From the NCBI RefSeq assembly GCF_014595955.1, contig NZ_JABVCF010000001.1:1-64000 (forward strand): a DNA stretch of 64,000 bases, written 5' to 3'. The translations under genes and the position numbers were made by a program. Positions 28,449-37,164 of this stretch are shown here, piece by piece; the first letter of the stretch is position 1, and each line of letters starts with the position of its first letter. The DNA is from Pseudaminobacter soli (ex Zhang et al. 2022). Lineage in GTDB: Bacteria > Pseudomonadota > Alphaproteobacteria > Rhizobiales > Rhizobiaceae. The notes beneath the pieces were generated by a model, which saw only the letters and a program-made list of their open reading frames with translations, had not been told where the DNA came from and did no database searches.

Positions 28449-28650
28449 GTTGCTGACAGGACCTTTGGCGCTGCCTCTGCCCAGGGTGGGGAGTTTTTGG
28501 CGTCGCCAGCCAGTTGTCGATGCCTGCCCAGTTCAGCACTTGCGATTGAAGCAGAGGCGGCAGATGTTTCCTTACAAATTTGAAATAACGTCTGTTTTGA
28601 TCACGAAAAGCCAGAAGACTGCGCTATAGTATCTACTCCCTCGGGGGACG

Positions 28651-29265
28651 ATGGAGACTGCAATGGCACCTCGTTCCCTATCGCTGTCATTCAAGAGCGC
28701 GCTGACAGCCGGCCTGATGGTGGTTCTATCGGCACCAGCTTTTGCCGCACCAACAGATTTGGCGATCAGGCCGGGTTTTTCGGACGCCAATACTCGAGCT
28801 CCGATCCCTGCACAGGTGCAATCTCAGCGCGCCTACCATCGTACCGTCCATAGGCGGGTTGGTGGCCCGTATCATGCGCGTCGCGTCGTCCACCGCAGCT
28901 ACTACGGCGGTCCATACCGTGCGCGTCGGGTAGTCCACCGCAGTTACTACGGCGGTCCATACGGTGTGCGCCGCGTTGTCCACCGCACATACTATGGCGG
29001 GCCACACTATACGCGCCGCGTTGTCCACCGCCGCTACTATGGCGGCGGCCCATACGGCGCGCGTCGGGTCGTGCATCGCCGCTACTATGGCGGCGGGCCG
29101 TACTATGCGCGTCGCGTCGTCTACCGTGGCTGGGGCGGACCCTCCTATGTGTGGCCCGGCTATTGGGGTGGCTATCCCGGCTATTACAACCCCGGCTTTG
29201 TCGGTGGGGCAGGCGTATCCGTAGGCGTTCCGTTCTTCGGTGCTTCCGCCGGCGTCGGCTTCTAG
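28651..29265 (+). CDS. Secreted tandem-repeat protein (RRVVHR repeats)
   Basis: 204 residues, no recognised family. An N-terminal signal peptide (hydrophobic core LTAGLMVVLSAPAFA, cleavage near residue 32) precedes a basic, tyrosine/glycine-rich tandem array at residues 71-160: six units of 15-16 residues with consensus GGPYxARRVVHRxYYG. The remainder is Gly/Tyr/Trp-rich and ends in a hydrophobic strand GVSVGVPFFGASAGVGF. Such composition suggests an exported, cell-surface or periplasmic protein of low complexity. An in-frame ATG four codons downstream (MAPRSL) is an alternative start. The gene is flanked by a terminator on each side, so it is monocistronic. Confidence 0.72.
   Translation: METAMAPRSLSLSFKSALTAGLMVVLSAPAFAAPTDLAIRPGFSDANTRAPIPAQVQSQRAYHRTVHRRVGGPYHARRVVHRSYYGGPYRARRVVHRSYYGGPYGVRRVVHRTYYGGPHYTRRVVHRRYYGGGPYGARRVVHRRYYGGGPYYARRVVYRGWGGPSYVWPGYWGGYPGYYNPGFVGGAGVSVGVPFFGASAGVGF
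28861..29136 (+). repeat. Tandem 45/48-bp coding repeats
   Basis: Six consecutive units of 45 bases (first three) or 48 bases (following two), the last one diverged, each encoding GGPYxARRVVHRxYY. The DNA copies, for example around CGCGTCGTCCACCGCAG, are close enough to suggest recent duplication and possible length polymorphism. Confidence 0.8.
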
Positions 29266-29303
29266 TGCATGCCGGTCTGTGGCTACGGCCGCATTGCGCA
29301 TTG

Positions 29304-29331
29304 AAGGCCGCCGCATCAACGGCGGCCTTTT
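29304..29331 (+). terminator. Rho-independent terminator after the repeat protein
   Basis: Nine-base perfect stem AAGGCCGCC / GGCGGCCTT around an eight-base loop, ending in TTTT; almost the same stem as the rpsD terminator. Confidence 0.88.
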
Positions 29332-29530
29332 GCAAGCCTGGGCGGATACGCGGCAGGCAGTTTGTGGGCGATATCTTGGGAACGCCGGTTTACGAACTAT
29401 GGCCGCCGCCCGCGGAAGCCTTCTGGCACTTCGGACACGCAAGCCGGTACGGGGCGGCGTCAACAGTGTTGTTCCGAGCCGCAGCGGCGGGTAGAGAAGC
29501 GTGGTCTACAAAGGCCTCGGATCACTCTTC

Positions 29531-30370
29531 ATGAATGTCGCCGTCCCGTCACCAGAATTGCCGGAGATCGAAGGCTGCCACCCGCTGTTTCGCGACGTGC
29601 CCTCATCCGTCGAGTTCAGCAAGCTGCGCAAGCGCCTCGTGCGCCAGACCCGAGAGGCGTTGGAAGCGTATTCGATGGTGAAGCCCGGCGAACGCTGGCT
29701 TGTGGCGTTGTCCGGAGGCAAAGATTCTTACGGCCTGATCGCCATCCTGCTCGACTTGAAGTGGCGGGGTCTGCTCCCGGTCGACCTCTTGGCCTGCAAT
29801 CTCGACCAGGGCCAACCCAACTTTCCAAAACACATCCTGCCCGACTATCTGACCACGAACGGGATCCCGCACCGGATCGAATACCAGGACACCTATTCGG
29901 TGGTGACCGACAAGGTCGCCGAAGGCAGCACCTATTGCTCGCTCTGCTCTCGCCTAAGGCGCGGGCATCTCTACCGCATCGCCCGGGAGGAGGGCTGCTC
30001 GTCGCTGGTGCTCGGCCACCACCGCGAGGACGTGCTGGAAACCTTCTTCATGAACCTCTTCCATGCCGGGCGGCTGGCGTCCATGCCGCCGAAGCTGATG
30101 AACGACGACGGCGATGTGAAGGTGCTGCGGCCGCTCGCCTTCTGTGCGGAGGCGGATCTCGCCCGCTTCGCAGAGGCGATGAAGTTCCCGATCATCCCTT
30201 GCGACTTGTGCGGCAGCCAGGAAGGCCTGCAGCGCAACGCCATGAAGGCGATGCTCGACGACATCGAGCGGCGCATGCCTGGTCGCAAGGACACGATGAT
30301 CCGGGCGCTGACCAACGTGCGGTCGTCGCATCTGCTTGATCGCCGCATCTTCGATTTCGCCGCCATCTGA
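29531..30370 (+). CDS. ttcA: tRNA 2-thiocytidine(32) synthetase TtcA
   Basis: Iron-sulfur, ATP-dependent thiolation of cytidine 32 in tRNA. 279 residues from the ATG at 29531; a GTG at 29501 would add ten residues. The PP-loop SGGKDS lies at 61-66, and the cysteines that hold the cluster are CSLC (Cys136, Cys139) and CDLC (Cys224, Cys227), with one of these expected as catalytic. The [20 protein letters not shown] segment is the family signature. Start choice follows the usual rhizobial N-terminus, where HPLF lies about 17 residues in. Followed after 15 bases by the inositol-phosphatase gene, so probably co-transcribed. Confidence 0.93.
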   Translation: MNVAVPSPELPEIEGCHPLFRDVPSSVEFSKLRKRLVRQTREALEAYSMVKPGERWLVALSGGKDSYGLIAILLDLKWRGLLPVDLLACNLDQGQPNFPKHILPDYLTTNGIPHRIEYQDTYSVVTDKVAEGSTYCSLCSRLRRGHLYRIAREEGCSSLVLGHHREDVLETFFMNLFHAGRLASMPPKLMNDDGDVKVLRPLAFCAEADLARFAEAMKFPIIPCDLCGSQEGLQRNAMKAMLDDIERRMPGRKDTMIRALTNVRSSHLLDRRIFDFAAI

Positions 30371-30385
30371 CAGAACGGAATTCAA

Positions 30386-31213
30386 ATGCGCTTTGACGAC
30401 ACCTCGGTCGACTGGCTGGCCGCGCTTCTTACGGAGGCGGCCAAGGCGGAAATCATGCCACGCTGGCGCCGTCTCGGCGCGGACGACATCCGTCGAAAAT
30501 CGTCCGCGATCGATCTGGTGACCGAGGCCGACGAGCAGGCCGAGCGCTTCATCACCGCGCGCCTGAAGGAGCGCTTCCCGGGGGCGGTCGTCGTGGGCGA
30601 GGAGGCGCATGCGGCCGATCCTTCCATTCTGGAAGGCCTGGCCGACGCGGACCTGGCCTTTGTGATCGATCCCGTAGACGGGACGTTCAACTTCGCCGCC
30701 GGGATGCCGCTTTTCGGCGTCATGCTTTCGGTCGTCGCCAAGGGCGAAACCGTCGCCGGCATCATTCACGACCCTGTCGGGAACGATTTCCTGCTGGCCT
30801 CGAGAGGTTCCGGAGCCTTCGTGAAGGACGCCCGCGGCGATCTCGAGCCGTGCCGAGTAGCTGCGGCCGCGCCGATCGCCGAGATGAGCGGCATTGTCTC
30901 GTGGCACTATGCGAGCGAGCCCACACGCTCGATGCTGGCGCGCAACCACACGAAGTTCCGTGCGCCGTTCAACTTCCGCTGCGCCGCGCACGAGTATCGG
31001 CTGCTGGCGACCGGAAACGCGCATTTCATCGTCTACCTGAAACTGATGCCGTGGGATCATCTGGCCGGCGTGCTCATCCATGCGGAAGCAGGCGGCTACA
31101 CGGCGCGGCTGGACGGCTCGCCCTATCTGCCCTCCACCTTGGAAGGCGGTCTGCTCGCCGCGCCGGACCAGGAAAGCTGGCACGAGATAAAACGCGCGCT
31201 CTGGTCGGAGTGA
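30386..31213 (+). CDS. Inositol monophosphatase family protein
   Basis: 275-residue Mg-dependent phosphatase of the IMPase/FIG superfamily. Metal site residues are seen in GEEAHAAD (Glu72-Glu73) and FVIDPVDGTFNFAAG (Asp95, Asp98, Thr100), plus WDHLAGVLIHAEAGG near the C-terminus. Substrates in this family include inositol 1-phosphate, fructose 1,6-bisphosphate, PAP and histidinol phosphate; none can be singled out here. The ATG at 30386 follows ACGGAATTCAA, a weak Shine-Dalgarno, and its 15-base distance from ttcA suggests an operon. Confidence 0.88.
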   Translation: MRFDDTSVDWLAALLTEAAKAEIMPRWRRLGADDIRRKSSAIDLVTEADEQAERFITARLKERFPGAVVVGEEAHAADPSILEGLADADLAFVIDPVDGTFNFAAGMPLFGVMLSVVAKGETVAGIIHDPVGNDFLLASRGSGAFVKDARGDLEPCRVAAAAPIAEMSGIVSWHYASEPTRSMLARNHTKFRAPFNFRCAAHEYRLLATGNAHFIVYLKLMPWDHLAGVLIHAEAGGYTARLDGSPYLPSTLEGGLLAAPDQESWHEIKRALWSE

Positions 31214-31541
31214 GCCGGTGGCTTCAGTGCGGTGCGTCCTTCGAGGAACGCCCGCCAGACATTGACGCCTCCATCTTGAGAGGCTCCCTTCCAGCGAGCA
31301 CCTCAGGATGAAGGTCGTCGGTGCTGGCCCTCACCCTTACCCTCACGCCGTGGAGAACTCGGGAGGGGGCGCCAGCGTCGCGGCCGGCCTCCTCCACGTC
31401 GTTACAGAGAGAAGCAGGCCGGCACGCGGATGAGGGGGCAGCGCCAGCCTCCCTCATCCTGAGGCGCGAGCCCTCTTAGCTATTGGAGAATTTGCGCAAA
31501 CGATCGTGGGCGAGCCTCGAAGGACCCACAATAAGATCGCC
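31214..31541. repeat. Nested palindromic, non-coding repeat element
   Basis: A 328-base gap with no credible gene. Its edges carry inverted copies of the GTGxGTCCTTCGAGG element (31233-31254 and 31508-31529, mostly matching over 22 bases). Inside lie an 11-base perfect inverted pair (CCTCAGGATGA at 31301 and TCATCCTGAGG at 31454). The edge sequence also occurs at 6168-6197. This looks like a rhizobial MITE- or RIME-like palindromic element. Confidence 0.6.
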
Positions 31542-32795
31542 CTAAACCTTCCGCACCGGATCATGTTGTGCGCGCCAAAGCTTCCCACGCTCGGCAATAA
31601 GCACCATCACCAGCCCGAGCGCACCGACTGTCAGGAAACCGGCGGCCAACGGCGTGGTCGTACCGTCGAAAGCCTGGCCGATCGCCGCTCCCAGTACACC
31701 GCCGCCGAGCGTCTGCAGAAAACCCTGCACGGAAGAAGCAGAGCCTGCGATATGTCCCAGCGGCTCCATCGCCAGCGAATTGAAGTTCGAGCCGATCCAG
31801 CCGAACTGGAACATGGCGGCGGCGAAGAGGAGCACGAAGCCGACGAACGGCACCTGGCCGAACAGAGACCAGACGAACCAGATCAGGCTCACCGTCAGGA
31901 AGCCCACCAGCGCTGTATGCGACAGCCGGCGCATGCCGAAGCGTATCACCAGCCGCGAGTTCAGGAACGACGAGAGCGACATCAGCCCGGCTATCGCGGC
32001 GAACACCACAGGGAACCAGACGCCCAGGCCATAGATCCCGACATAGACCTGCTGGGCCGAGTTGATGAAGCCGAAGAGGGCGCCGAAGACCACGGTCGAG
32101 GCCAGCGTGTAGAAGAGCGAGACCCGCGTCGTCAGCACGATGCCGAAGGCTTGGCCGATCGAGGCCAGCGTGAAGGGCCGCCGGTCTTCCGGATGCTGGG
32201 TCTCGGGCAGTCTCATCACCGCCCAAAGCGTGATGGCTAGAGCGATGACCCCCATGCAGATGAATATCATGTGCCATTCGGCGAACAGCATTACGATCTG
32301 GCCGATGCCGGGGGCGATGACCGGGATGATCATGAAGACCATGAAGATCAGCGACATGGTCTCGGCCATCTGCCTTCCGCCGAAGCGGTCGCGCACCATC
32401 GAGACGGTGATGACGCGGGTCGAAGCAGCGCCTATCCCTTGTATGAAGCGCATGGCGAGCAGTATCTCGAAGCTCGGCGCGAAGGCGGCGGCGAAAGCTG
32501 CCACCAGGTAGATCAGCAGGCCAAAGAGCAGCGGCGGCCGCCTGCCGAACCGGTCGGATGCGGGGCCGTAGGCAAGCAGGGCAAATGCCATGCCCGCAAA
32601 ATAGGCGGTGATGACGTATTGCCGATGGTTCTCGTCCGACACGCCGAGGCTGGCGCCGATCTCCTGCAGGGCGGGCAGCATGATATCGATGGCAAGCGCA
32701 TTGAGGGCCATCAGGGCCGCGGCGAGCGCGATGAACTCCCACTTGGAAATGGGGAATCCGAGGGTGCTCTTTGGCGCGATCTGCTGCTGATCCAT
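31542..32795 (-). CDS. Bcr/CflA-family multidrug efflux MFS transporter
   Basis: 417 residues, twelve hydrophobic segments, DHA1-type drug:proton antiporter of the inner membrane. Matching segments are DIMLPALQEIGASLGVSD in the first helix/loop, the loop-2/3 signature YGPASDRFGRRPPLLFGL, and the antiporter helix-5 motif VIAPGIGQIVMLFAEWHMIF. Substrates in the family include bicyclomycin, chloramphenicol and sulfonamides; the cargo here is unknown. ATG at 32795 (MDQQQIAPKSTLGFP). The grxD gene lies upstream on the same strand, about 100 bases away. Confidence 0.88.
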   Translation of the reverse strand: MDQQQIAPKSTLGFPISKWEFIALAAALMALNALAIDIMLPALQEIGASLGVSDENHRQYVITAYFAGMAFALLAYGPASDRFGRRPPLLFGLLIYLVAAFAAAFAPSFEILLAMRFIQGIGAASTRVITVSMVRDRFGGRQMAETMSLIFMVFMIIPVIAPGIGQIVMLFAEWHMIFICMGVIALAITLWAVMRLPETQHPEDRRPFTLASIGQAFGIVLTTRVSLFYTLASTVVFGALFGFINSAQQVYVGIYGLGVWFPVVFAAIAGLMSLSSFLNSRLVIRFGMRRLSHTALVGFLTVSLIWFVWSLFGQVPFVGFVLLFAAAMFQFGWIGSNFNSLAMEPLGHIAGSASSVQGFLQTLGGGVLGAAIGQAFDGTTTPLAAGFLTVGALGLVMVLIAERGKLWRAQHDPVRKV

Positions 32796-32896
32796 CCAGC
32801 CTCTCCAGAATCGACGGCAAAACGAAATGCGCCGGTGGCCCGGCGCATTCTGTCATCCGAATTTTGAATTGAGCCCGGCGGTCGCCGGGCCGACCG

Positions 32897-33232
<336 letters not shown>

Positions 33233-33386
33233 GAGGAGAATCCTTTCACGCCTGATCGAGACAGGCTCAAACTTGGTCCTGAGATAAACCCAACGGACGC
33301 GTGAAACAAGTGTTGGACCCCGGTTTCGGCCAGACTGGGTCGATCCCTGCTGACACTCGGATGCCGCGCCTACGGTTCAGGACCGC

Positions 33387-34442
33387 CTAGGCCGGCGGGT
33401 TCGCCGTCGATCCCCGCAGTACCAGTTCGACGTTCATCGTCTCGCGCAGCAGAGTTCCGTCGAAACCGCGGATCGCCTGCACCGCTCGACGCCCCATTTC
33501 CTTCATCGGCTGCGCGATGGTGGTCAGCGGCGGCTCGGAAACAGCACCTTCGGGAACTCCGTCGAAGCCGACGATCGAAACCTGATCGGGTACTGAGATG
33601 CCGCGGTCCCTGAGCCAGTCGAGCGCGATCAGCGCCATCTTATCGGACATGGCGAGAACGGTCGTCGGCACTACGGCGTCGGAGAAGAGGCTTGCCAGCG
33701 CTGCCTCAACGCTCGGTACATCGTTGTCGGTTTCATGGATGGCGACGCTCGAGCGGTCGATGCCGTATGCGTCGAGTTCTTCGAAATAGCCCATGATGCG
33801 GTGACGGGTTCCGGAATAGACCGCCTGCGCCGCCTGCTCGTAGCTCGCGGGTCCGTTTGGCGGCTCGTCGGAGAAGGGCATGGAGAGCACGGCGAAGCGC
33901 CGGTGGCCCAGTTCAGCCAGATGCTGCGCGGCCAGCCGCGCTCCGGCGAGGTCGTCGATCCCGATCACCGAAATGCTTTCGTCATCGAAGCCGAAGTCGA
34001 GAGCCACGAACGGCAGTTTTCGCTCCCGGGTCAGTTCCACCAGCCTGGAGCCGCCGTCCACGCAGAATACGATGAAACCGTCGACCAGGGCGCTTCTAAT
34101 GTTCCAGGAGAGCTGTTCCTGGTTGGCCGCCGAGACCAGCGATATGCCTGCACCGGTCGCGTCGCAGGCCTCGGCTATGCCTGTCATCACCACGCGCGCG
34201 AACGGGTCGTCGAAGAAGTAGGAGAGGGGCTCTGCAGTCGCCACGCCGATCGCGTTGACCTTGCCGGCCCGCAGCAGACGGCCCTTCGGATCAGGGCCGG
34301 CGTAGCCCAGTTTCTGGGCGGCGGCAAAGACGCGCTCGCGGACTTCCTCGCGCACGATCCCCGGGCGGGCAAAGGCGTTGGAAGCCGTGCCGTGCGACAC
34401 GCCTGCCTCCCTCGCAACATCGGCAAGCTTTACCTGGACCAT
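33387..34442 (-). CDS. LacI-family transcriptional regulator
   Basis: 351 residues. The N-terminal helix-turn-helix and hinge are complete: VKLADVAREAGVSHGTASNA, then LGYAGPDPKGRLLRAGK. A periplasmic-binding-protein-like ligand domain follows with the usual VSIVGFDGVPEGAVSEPPLTT segment. The effector is probably a sugar or nucleoside; no transporter or catabolic gene is left beside it, so the regulon cannot be named. Two copies of a LacI-type palindrome lie upstream at 34537-34550 and 34572-34585, in front of a short gene on the opposite strand, and are the likely targets. Confidence 0.9.
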   Translation of the reverse strand: MVQVKLADVAREAGVSHGTASNAFARPGIVREEVRERVFAAAQKLGYAGPDPKGRLLRAGKVNAIGVATAEPLSYFFDDPFARVVMTGIAEACDATGAGISLVSAANQEQLSWNIRSALVDGFIVFCVDGGSRLVELTRERKLPFVALDFGFDDESISVIGIDDLAGARLAAQHLAELGHRRFAVLSMPFSDEPPNGPASYEQAAQAVYSGTRHRIMGYFEELDAYGIDRSSVAIHETDNDVPSVEAALASLFSDAVVPTTVLAMSDKMALIALDWLRDRGISVPDQVSIVGFDGVPEGAVSEPPLTTIAQPMKEMGRRAVQAIRGFDGTLLRETMNVELVLRGSTANPPA

Positions 34443-34536
34443 CTCATGTGGCTCTTACTCAACAATCGTCGACTGCCTAGCATAGGGCTTGGATCGGTTC
34501 AAATTTCATTGACTCCGACTTGGGACAGAGCTACTC

Positions 34537-34550
34537 TTGAATCGATACAA
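34537..34550. promoter_or_regulatory. LacI-type operator, copy 1
   Basis: TTGAATCGATACAA, a 14-base near-palindrome centred on CG with one mismatch between half-sites, the typical form of LacI-family sites. The identical sequence recurs 35 bases downstream. Confidence 0.6.
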
Positions 34551-34571
34551 GAGTGTTCTTGGGTGTGAACC

Positions 34572-34585
34572 TTGAATCGATACAA
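34572..34585. promoter_or_regulatory. LacI-type operator, copy 2
   Basis: Exact second copy of TTGAATCGATACAA. It ends 18 bases before the GTG at 34604, so binding would block the promoter or start of the ORF that begins there. The 35-base spacing between copies is about 3.3 helical turns. Confidence 0.6.
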
Positions 34586-34603
34586 CCTGCCAGGAGCAGA
34601 TCC

Positions 34604-34867
34604 GTGCATCCTGTCCACTTCCTCTTCGACGAGATCTACGATGACTACTGGGGGATGCCGCGCCGTCACTCGGGGAAGGTTGAAGGTTATCTACCCACGC
34701 CCTTCCCTGTCGGACTGACCGTACCGGTTCGGGAAGTGATCATCAGTTGGACGGAGCGTACGCTGGAGAGTTCTGGCCACTTTTGCCTGGCCGCAGCGGA
34801 GAGGCTGAAGGCGATGCGATCACGTGCAGCCATCGCGCCATCGCTCCGTGTGGTCGAATGCCACTAG
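34604..34867 (+). CDS. Short ORF behind the LacI operators, possible gene remnant
   Basis: 87 residues from a GTG with an excellent AGGAG Shine-Dalgarno (34592-34596) seven bases upstream. The first part (HPVHFLFDEIYDDYWGMPRR, then SGKVEGYLPTPFPVGLTVP) looks like real protein, while the last 30 residues are low-quality, as expected after a frameshift or deletion. I do not recognise the family. The operators and ribosome site point to a former LacI-controlled operon whose body has been lost, with only the start retained. It is followed at once by the decayed GGDEF gene. Confidence 0.4.
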   Translation: MHPVHFLFDEIYDDYWGMPRRHSGKVEGYLPTPFPVGLTVPVREVIISWTERTLESSGHFCLAAAERLKAMRSRAAIAPSLRVVECH

Positions 34868-34892
34868 ACACTCGGAGTTCGAAACCGGAGCG

Positions 34893-36044
34893 TTACCCGG
34901 CGAGCCGCTGCTCTTGCATGGAAACACGATTTCGTCCGGCGTGCTTGGCCGCGTAGAGCGCCTTGTCGGCCGCGAGAAGCACCTCTTCAAAGCTCAGGCC
35001 CTGCTTGTCGCCGAATGCGATCCCCAACTGACGGTGCAATAGAGGCTGCCTCTGTCCGTTGTGATCGGCCTGCTAGCGAAGCGCGTGCGGATGTGATCGG
35101 CCATACGCTCGGCACGCTCGGGAAGGCAGCGTGGGATGACAACGACGAACTCTTCGCCGCCGAGACGTGCCGCACAGGCGTTTTGACCAGCGCATTCCGC
35201 GATCACCCCGGCGAACACACGGATGACGGCATCGCCGGTGGAGTGCCCGCATCGGTCGTTGACGGACTTGAAGCTGTCCAGATCGAAGACGAGCACAGCC
35301 GAGAACCGATCCAGTGCGACGGTGCCAAATCTCTCGAAGACGGCTCGGCGGTTTGCTAGGCCGGTCAGAGGATCGGTCATCGCCTCCCGGCGATGCCGCG
35401 CCGCGGCACGCCAGTGGTTTAGGGCCAGGGACAGGGCGCCAATGCCGGTCATGCCGGCGAGGCTGAGCGCAAGTGAAACATCCTCGGCCCAGTTTTGCGG
35501 GGCATGGCCGAGCACGAGGCTACCACTCGCCACAAGTGCGCCCACGCACATAAGAAAGCTCGCCGATACGACGCCGTAGAGCAGGCACAGGGCCAGGATG
35601 GGTCCGGGTGCCTCGTCGCGGCCGCGCCAATACTCCCAAGCAGTGGCCGGCCAGCAACGCGGCTGCCATGCCGTTCTAAAGCATGAATCCGAGCCCATCC
35701 AATTCAAACAGGAGCGGCATTGCCGATATCGTCGATGTGGCGGCCGCAGCGACGATCATACGGCTCCACGGCGCCTGTCCGGTTCGGAACTGACGCGCGG
35801 CACCGAACAGGGCGGTGAGGCCCAACATCAGGATGACGAAACAAGCTGCGGCCAGTAGCGGGTGGGGAAAGTCCACATAGTGGCCGTAGGCCAGTGCATA
35901 GACGACGATGAGGAGCACTCCGCACGCCCATGTCAGCAGGAAGCTCTCCGAAGGGGCAACTGACCAGTTCATGACGAGCGTCATCATCAGGCAAGCACCC
36001 GATATTGCGAGCGCCAGCAGAAGAGAATTGTAGTCGACTGCCAT
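34893..36044 (-). pseudogene. Membrane-bound diguanylate cyclase (GGDEF), multiply disrupted
   Basis: Three pieces of one gene lie in different frames. The 5' piece (from ATG 36044, MAVDYNSLLLALAISGACLM) carries several membrane helices and ends at a TAG at 35676-35678, read-through of which continues sensibly as NGMAAALLA. A frameshift follows around 35630-35660, after which the frame resumes with TAWEYWRGRDEAPGPILALC, more helices and the GGDEF domain (DPLTGLANRRAVFERF, RLGGEEF). Near 35028-35033 a missing G in a run of Gs shifts the frame again, and the true C-terminus (IAFGDKQGLSFEEVLLAADK, then ALYAAKHAGRNRVS) ends at a TAA at 34893. Three lesions make a real pseudogene more likely than error. 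Confidence 0.8.
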
Positions 36045-36179
36045 GCCCCTTCCCCGATCCAGGGCAACTCACGACCCTGCGTCACATGCTACAGGGGAGG
36101 CGTGACCACATCGTTACATTTGACGGTGTAATTGCCTGATCAGGGGAGTGAAGCGATCTTGAGAACGCCCTCCCTTGCC

Positions 36180-36986
36180 TCAAGCCTTCTGGAGCAACGT
36201 CATCAGCGCCATTGCGCCCTGTGGCGCTCGGATCTTGCCTTCGTGGATGATGTAGACGAACACGTCGCGTGGCTTGGCCGGAGAGGCTGACGAAGGATCG
36301 GCGAGCGGCAGATCGCGAGGCTGGCCACCCTCGGACCACACTCGCGTGCGTTCGGCCCACCGCTCCAACTCTTCGGCCGGATAGGCGGTCGGGATGGTAT
36401 CTTCTCCCTTCTGCAGGCGCGCATAGACGAAGTCCGCTGTCACGTCCGCGATCTCGGGGTATTCGTGATGCTGGGCGTAGCAGATCGCTGCCCCGTATTT
36501 GCGGGCCAGCGCGACGAATTCCGGCACGGCGAACGAGCCGTGCCGCACCTCCAGCACGTGCCTCAGTGGAACTCCGCCGGTCTTGGCGGGCAGCAGCTTC
36601 AGAAAGCCTTCAAAGTCGTCCGGCTCGAACTTTTTGGTCGGAGCGAACTGCCAAACGACCGGCCCGAGGCGGTCCCCGAGTTCATGGACGCCCGTGTCCC
36701 AGAATTTCTTCATGGACTCGCCGGCCTCGGCGAGCACCTTCTTGTTGGTGACGAAGCGGTTGCCCTTGACCGAGAACACGAACCCGTCCGGCGTATCGGC
36801 AGCCCATTTCGCAAAAGTCTCCGGCGTCTGGCCGCGATAATAGGTGCCGTTGATCTCGATGGTGGGGACCATCCGCGAGGCGTAGTGAAGCTGCTGCTTC
36901 TTCGGCAGGTCCTCGGGGTAGAAGGTGCCTTCCCAGGGCTCGAAGGTCCAGCCGCCCATGCCCGCTCGGATCGTGCCTGATGTCAT
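36180..36986 (-). CDS. DUF72 (YecE-like) family protein
   Basis: 268 residues with the DUF72 TIM-barrel-like fold. Typical segments: IRAGMGGWTFEPWEGTFYPE at the start, ASRMVPTIEINGTYYRGQTP, FVFSVKGNRFVTNKK and LGPVVWQFAPTKKF. The reaction is unknown for the family. ATG at 36986 is preferred, with GAGGCGAAG immediately upstream; an in-frame ATG at 37085 adds 33 non-conserved residues. Stand-alone gene. Confidence 0.85.
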   Translation of the reverse strand: MTSGTIRAGMGGWTFEPWEGTFYPEDLPKKQQLHYASRMVPTIEINGTYYRGQTPETFAKWAADTPDGFVFSVKGNRFVTNKKVLAEAGESMKKFWDTGVHELGDRLGPVVWQFAPTKKFEPDDFEGFLKLLPAKTGGVPLRHVLEVRHGSFAVPEFVALARKYGAAICYAQHHEYPEIADVTADFVYARLQKGEDTIPTAYPAEELERWAERTRVWSEGGQPRDLPLADPSSASPAKPRDVFVYIIHEGKIRAPQGAMALMTLLQKA

Positions 36987-37164
36987 CTTCGCCTCGTTTC
37001 CCGGATTGTGCGCCGAAAATGCGTTTGTCACGCTGCTTTGTCCACCCGGGGATTTACGGCTCCTGACAGCACTTCCCGTTGCCACGCCCGGGTTTTAACC
37101 GTCTGGCCATTGAGCTCGTTGGAATGCTTGGCTTTCTGAGAACCGCCGCACGGGCATCCGCGCG

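Noticed and set aside
28861-29136. Repeats considered as a CRISPR array
   Set aside because: The units are contiguous without spacers and maintain one reading frame with a signal peptide in front.
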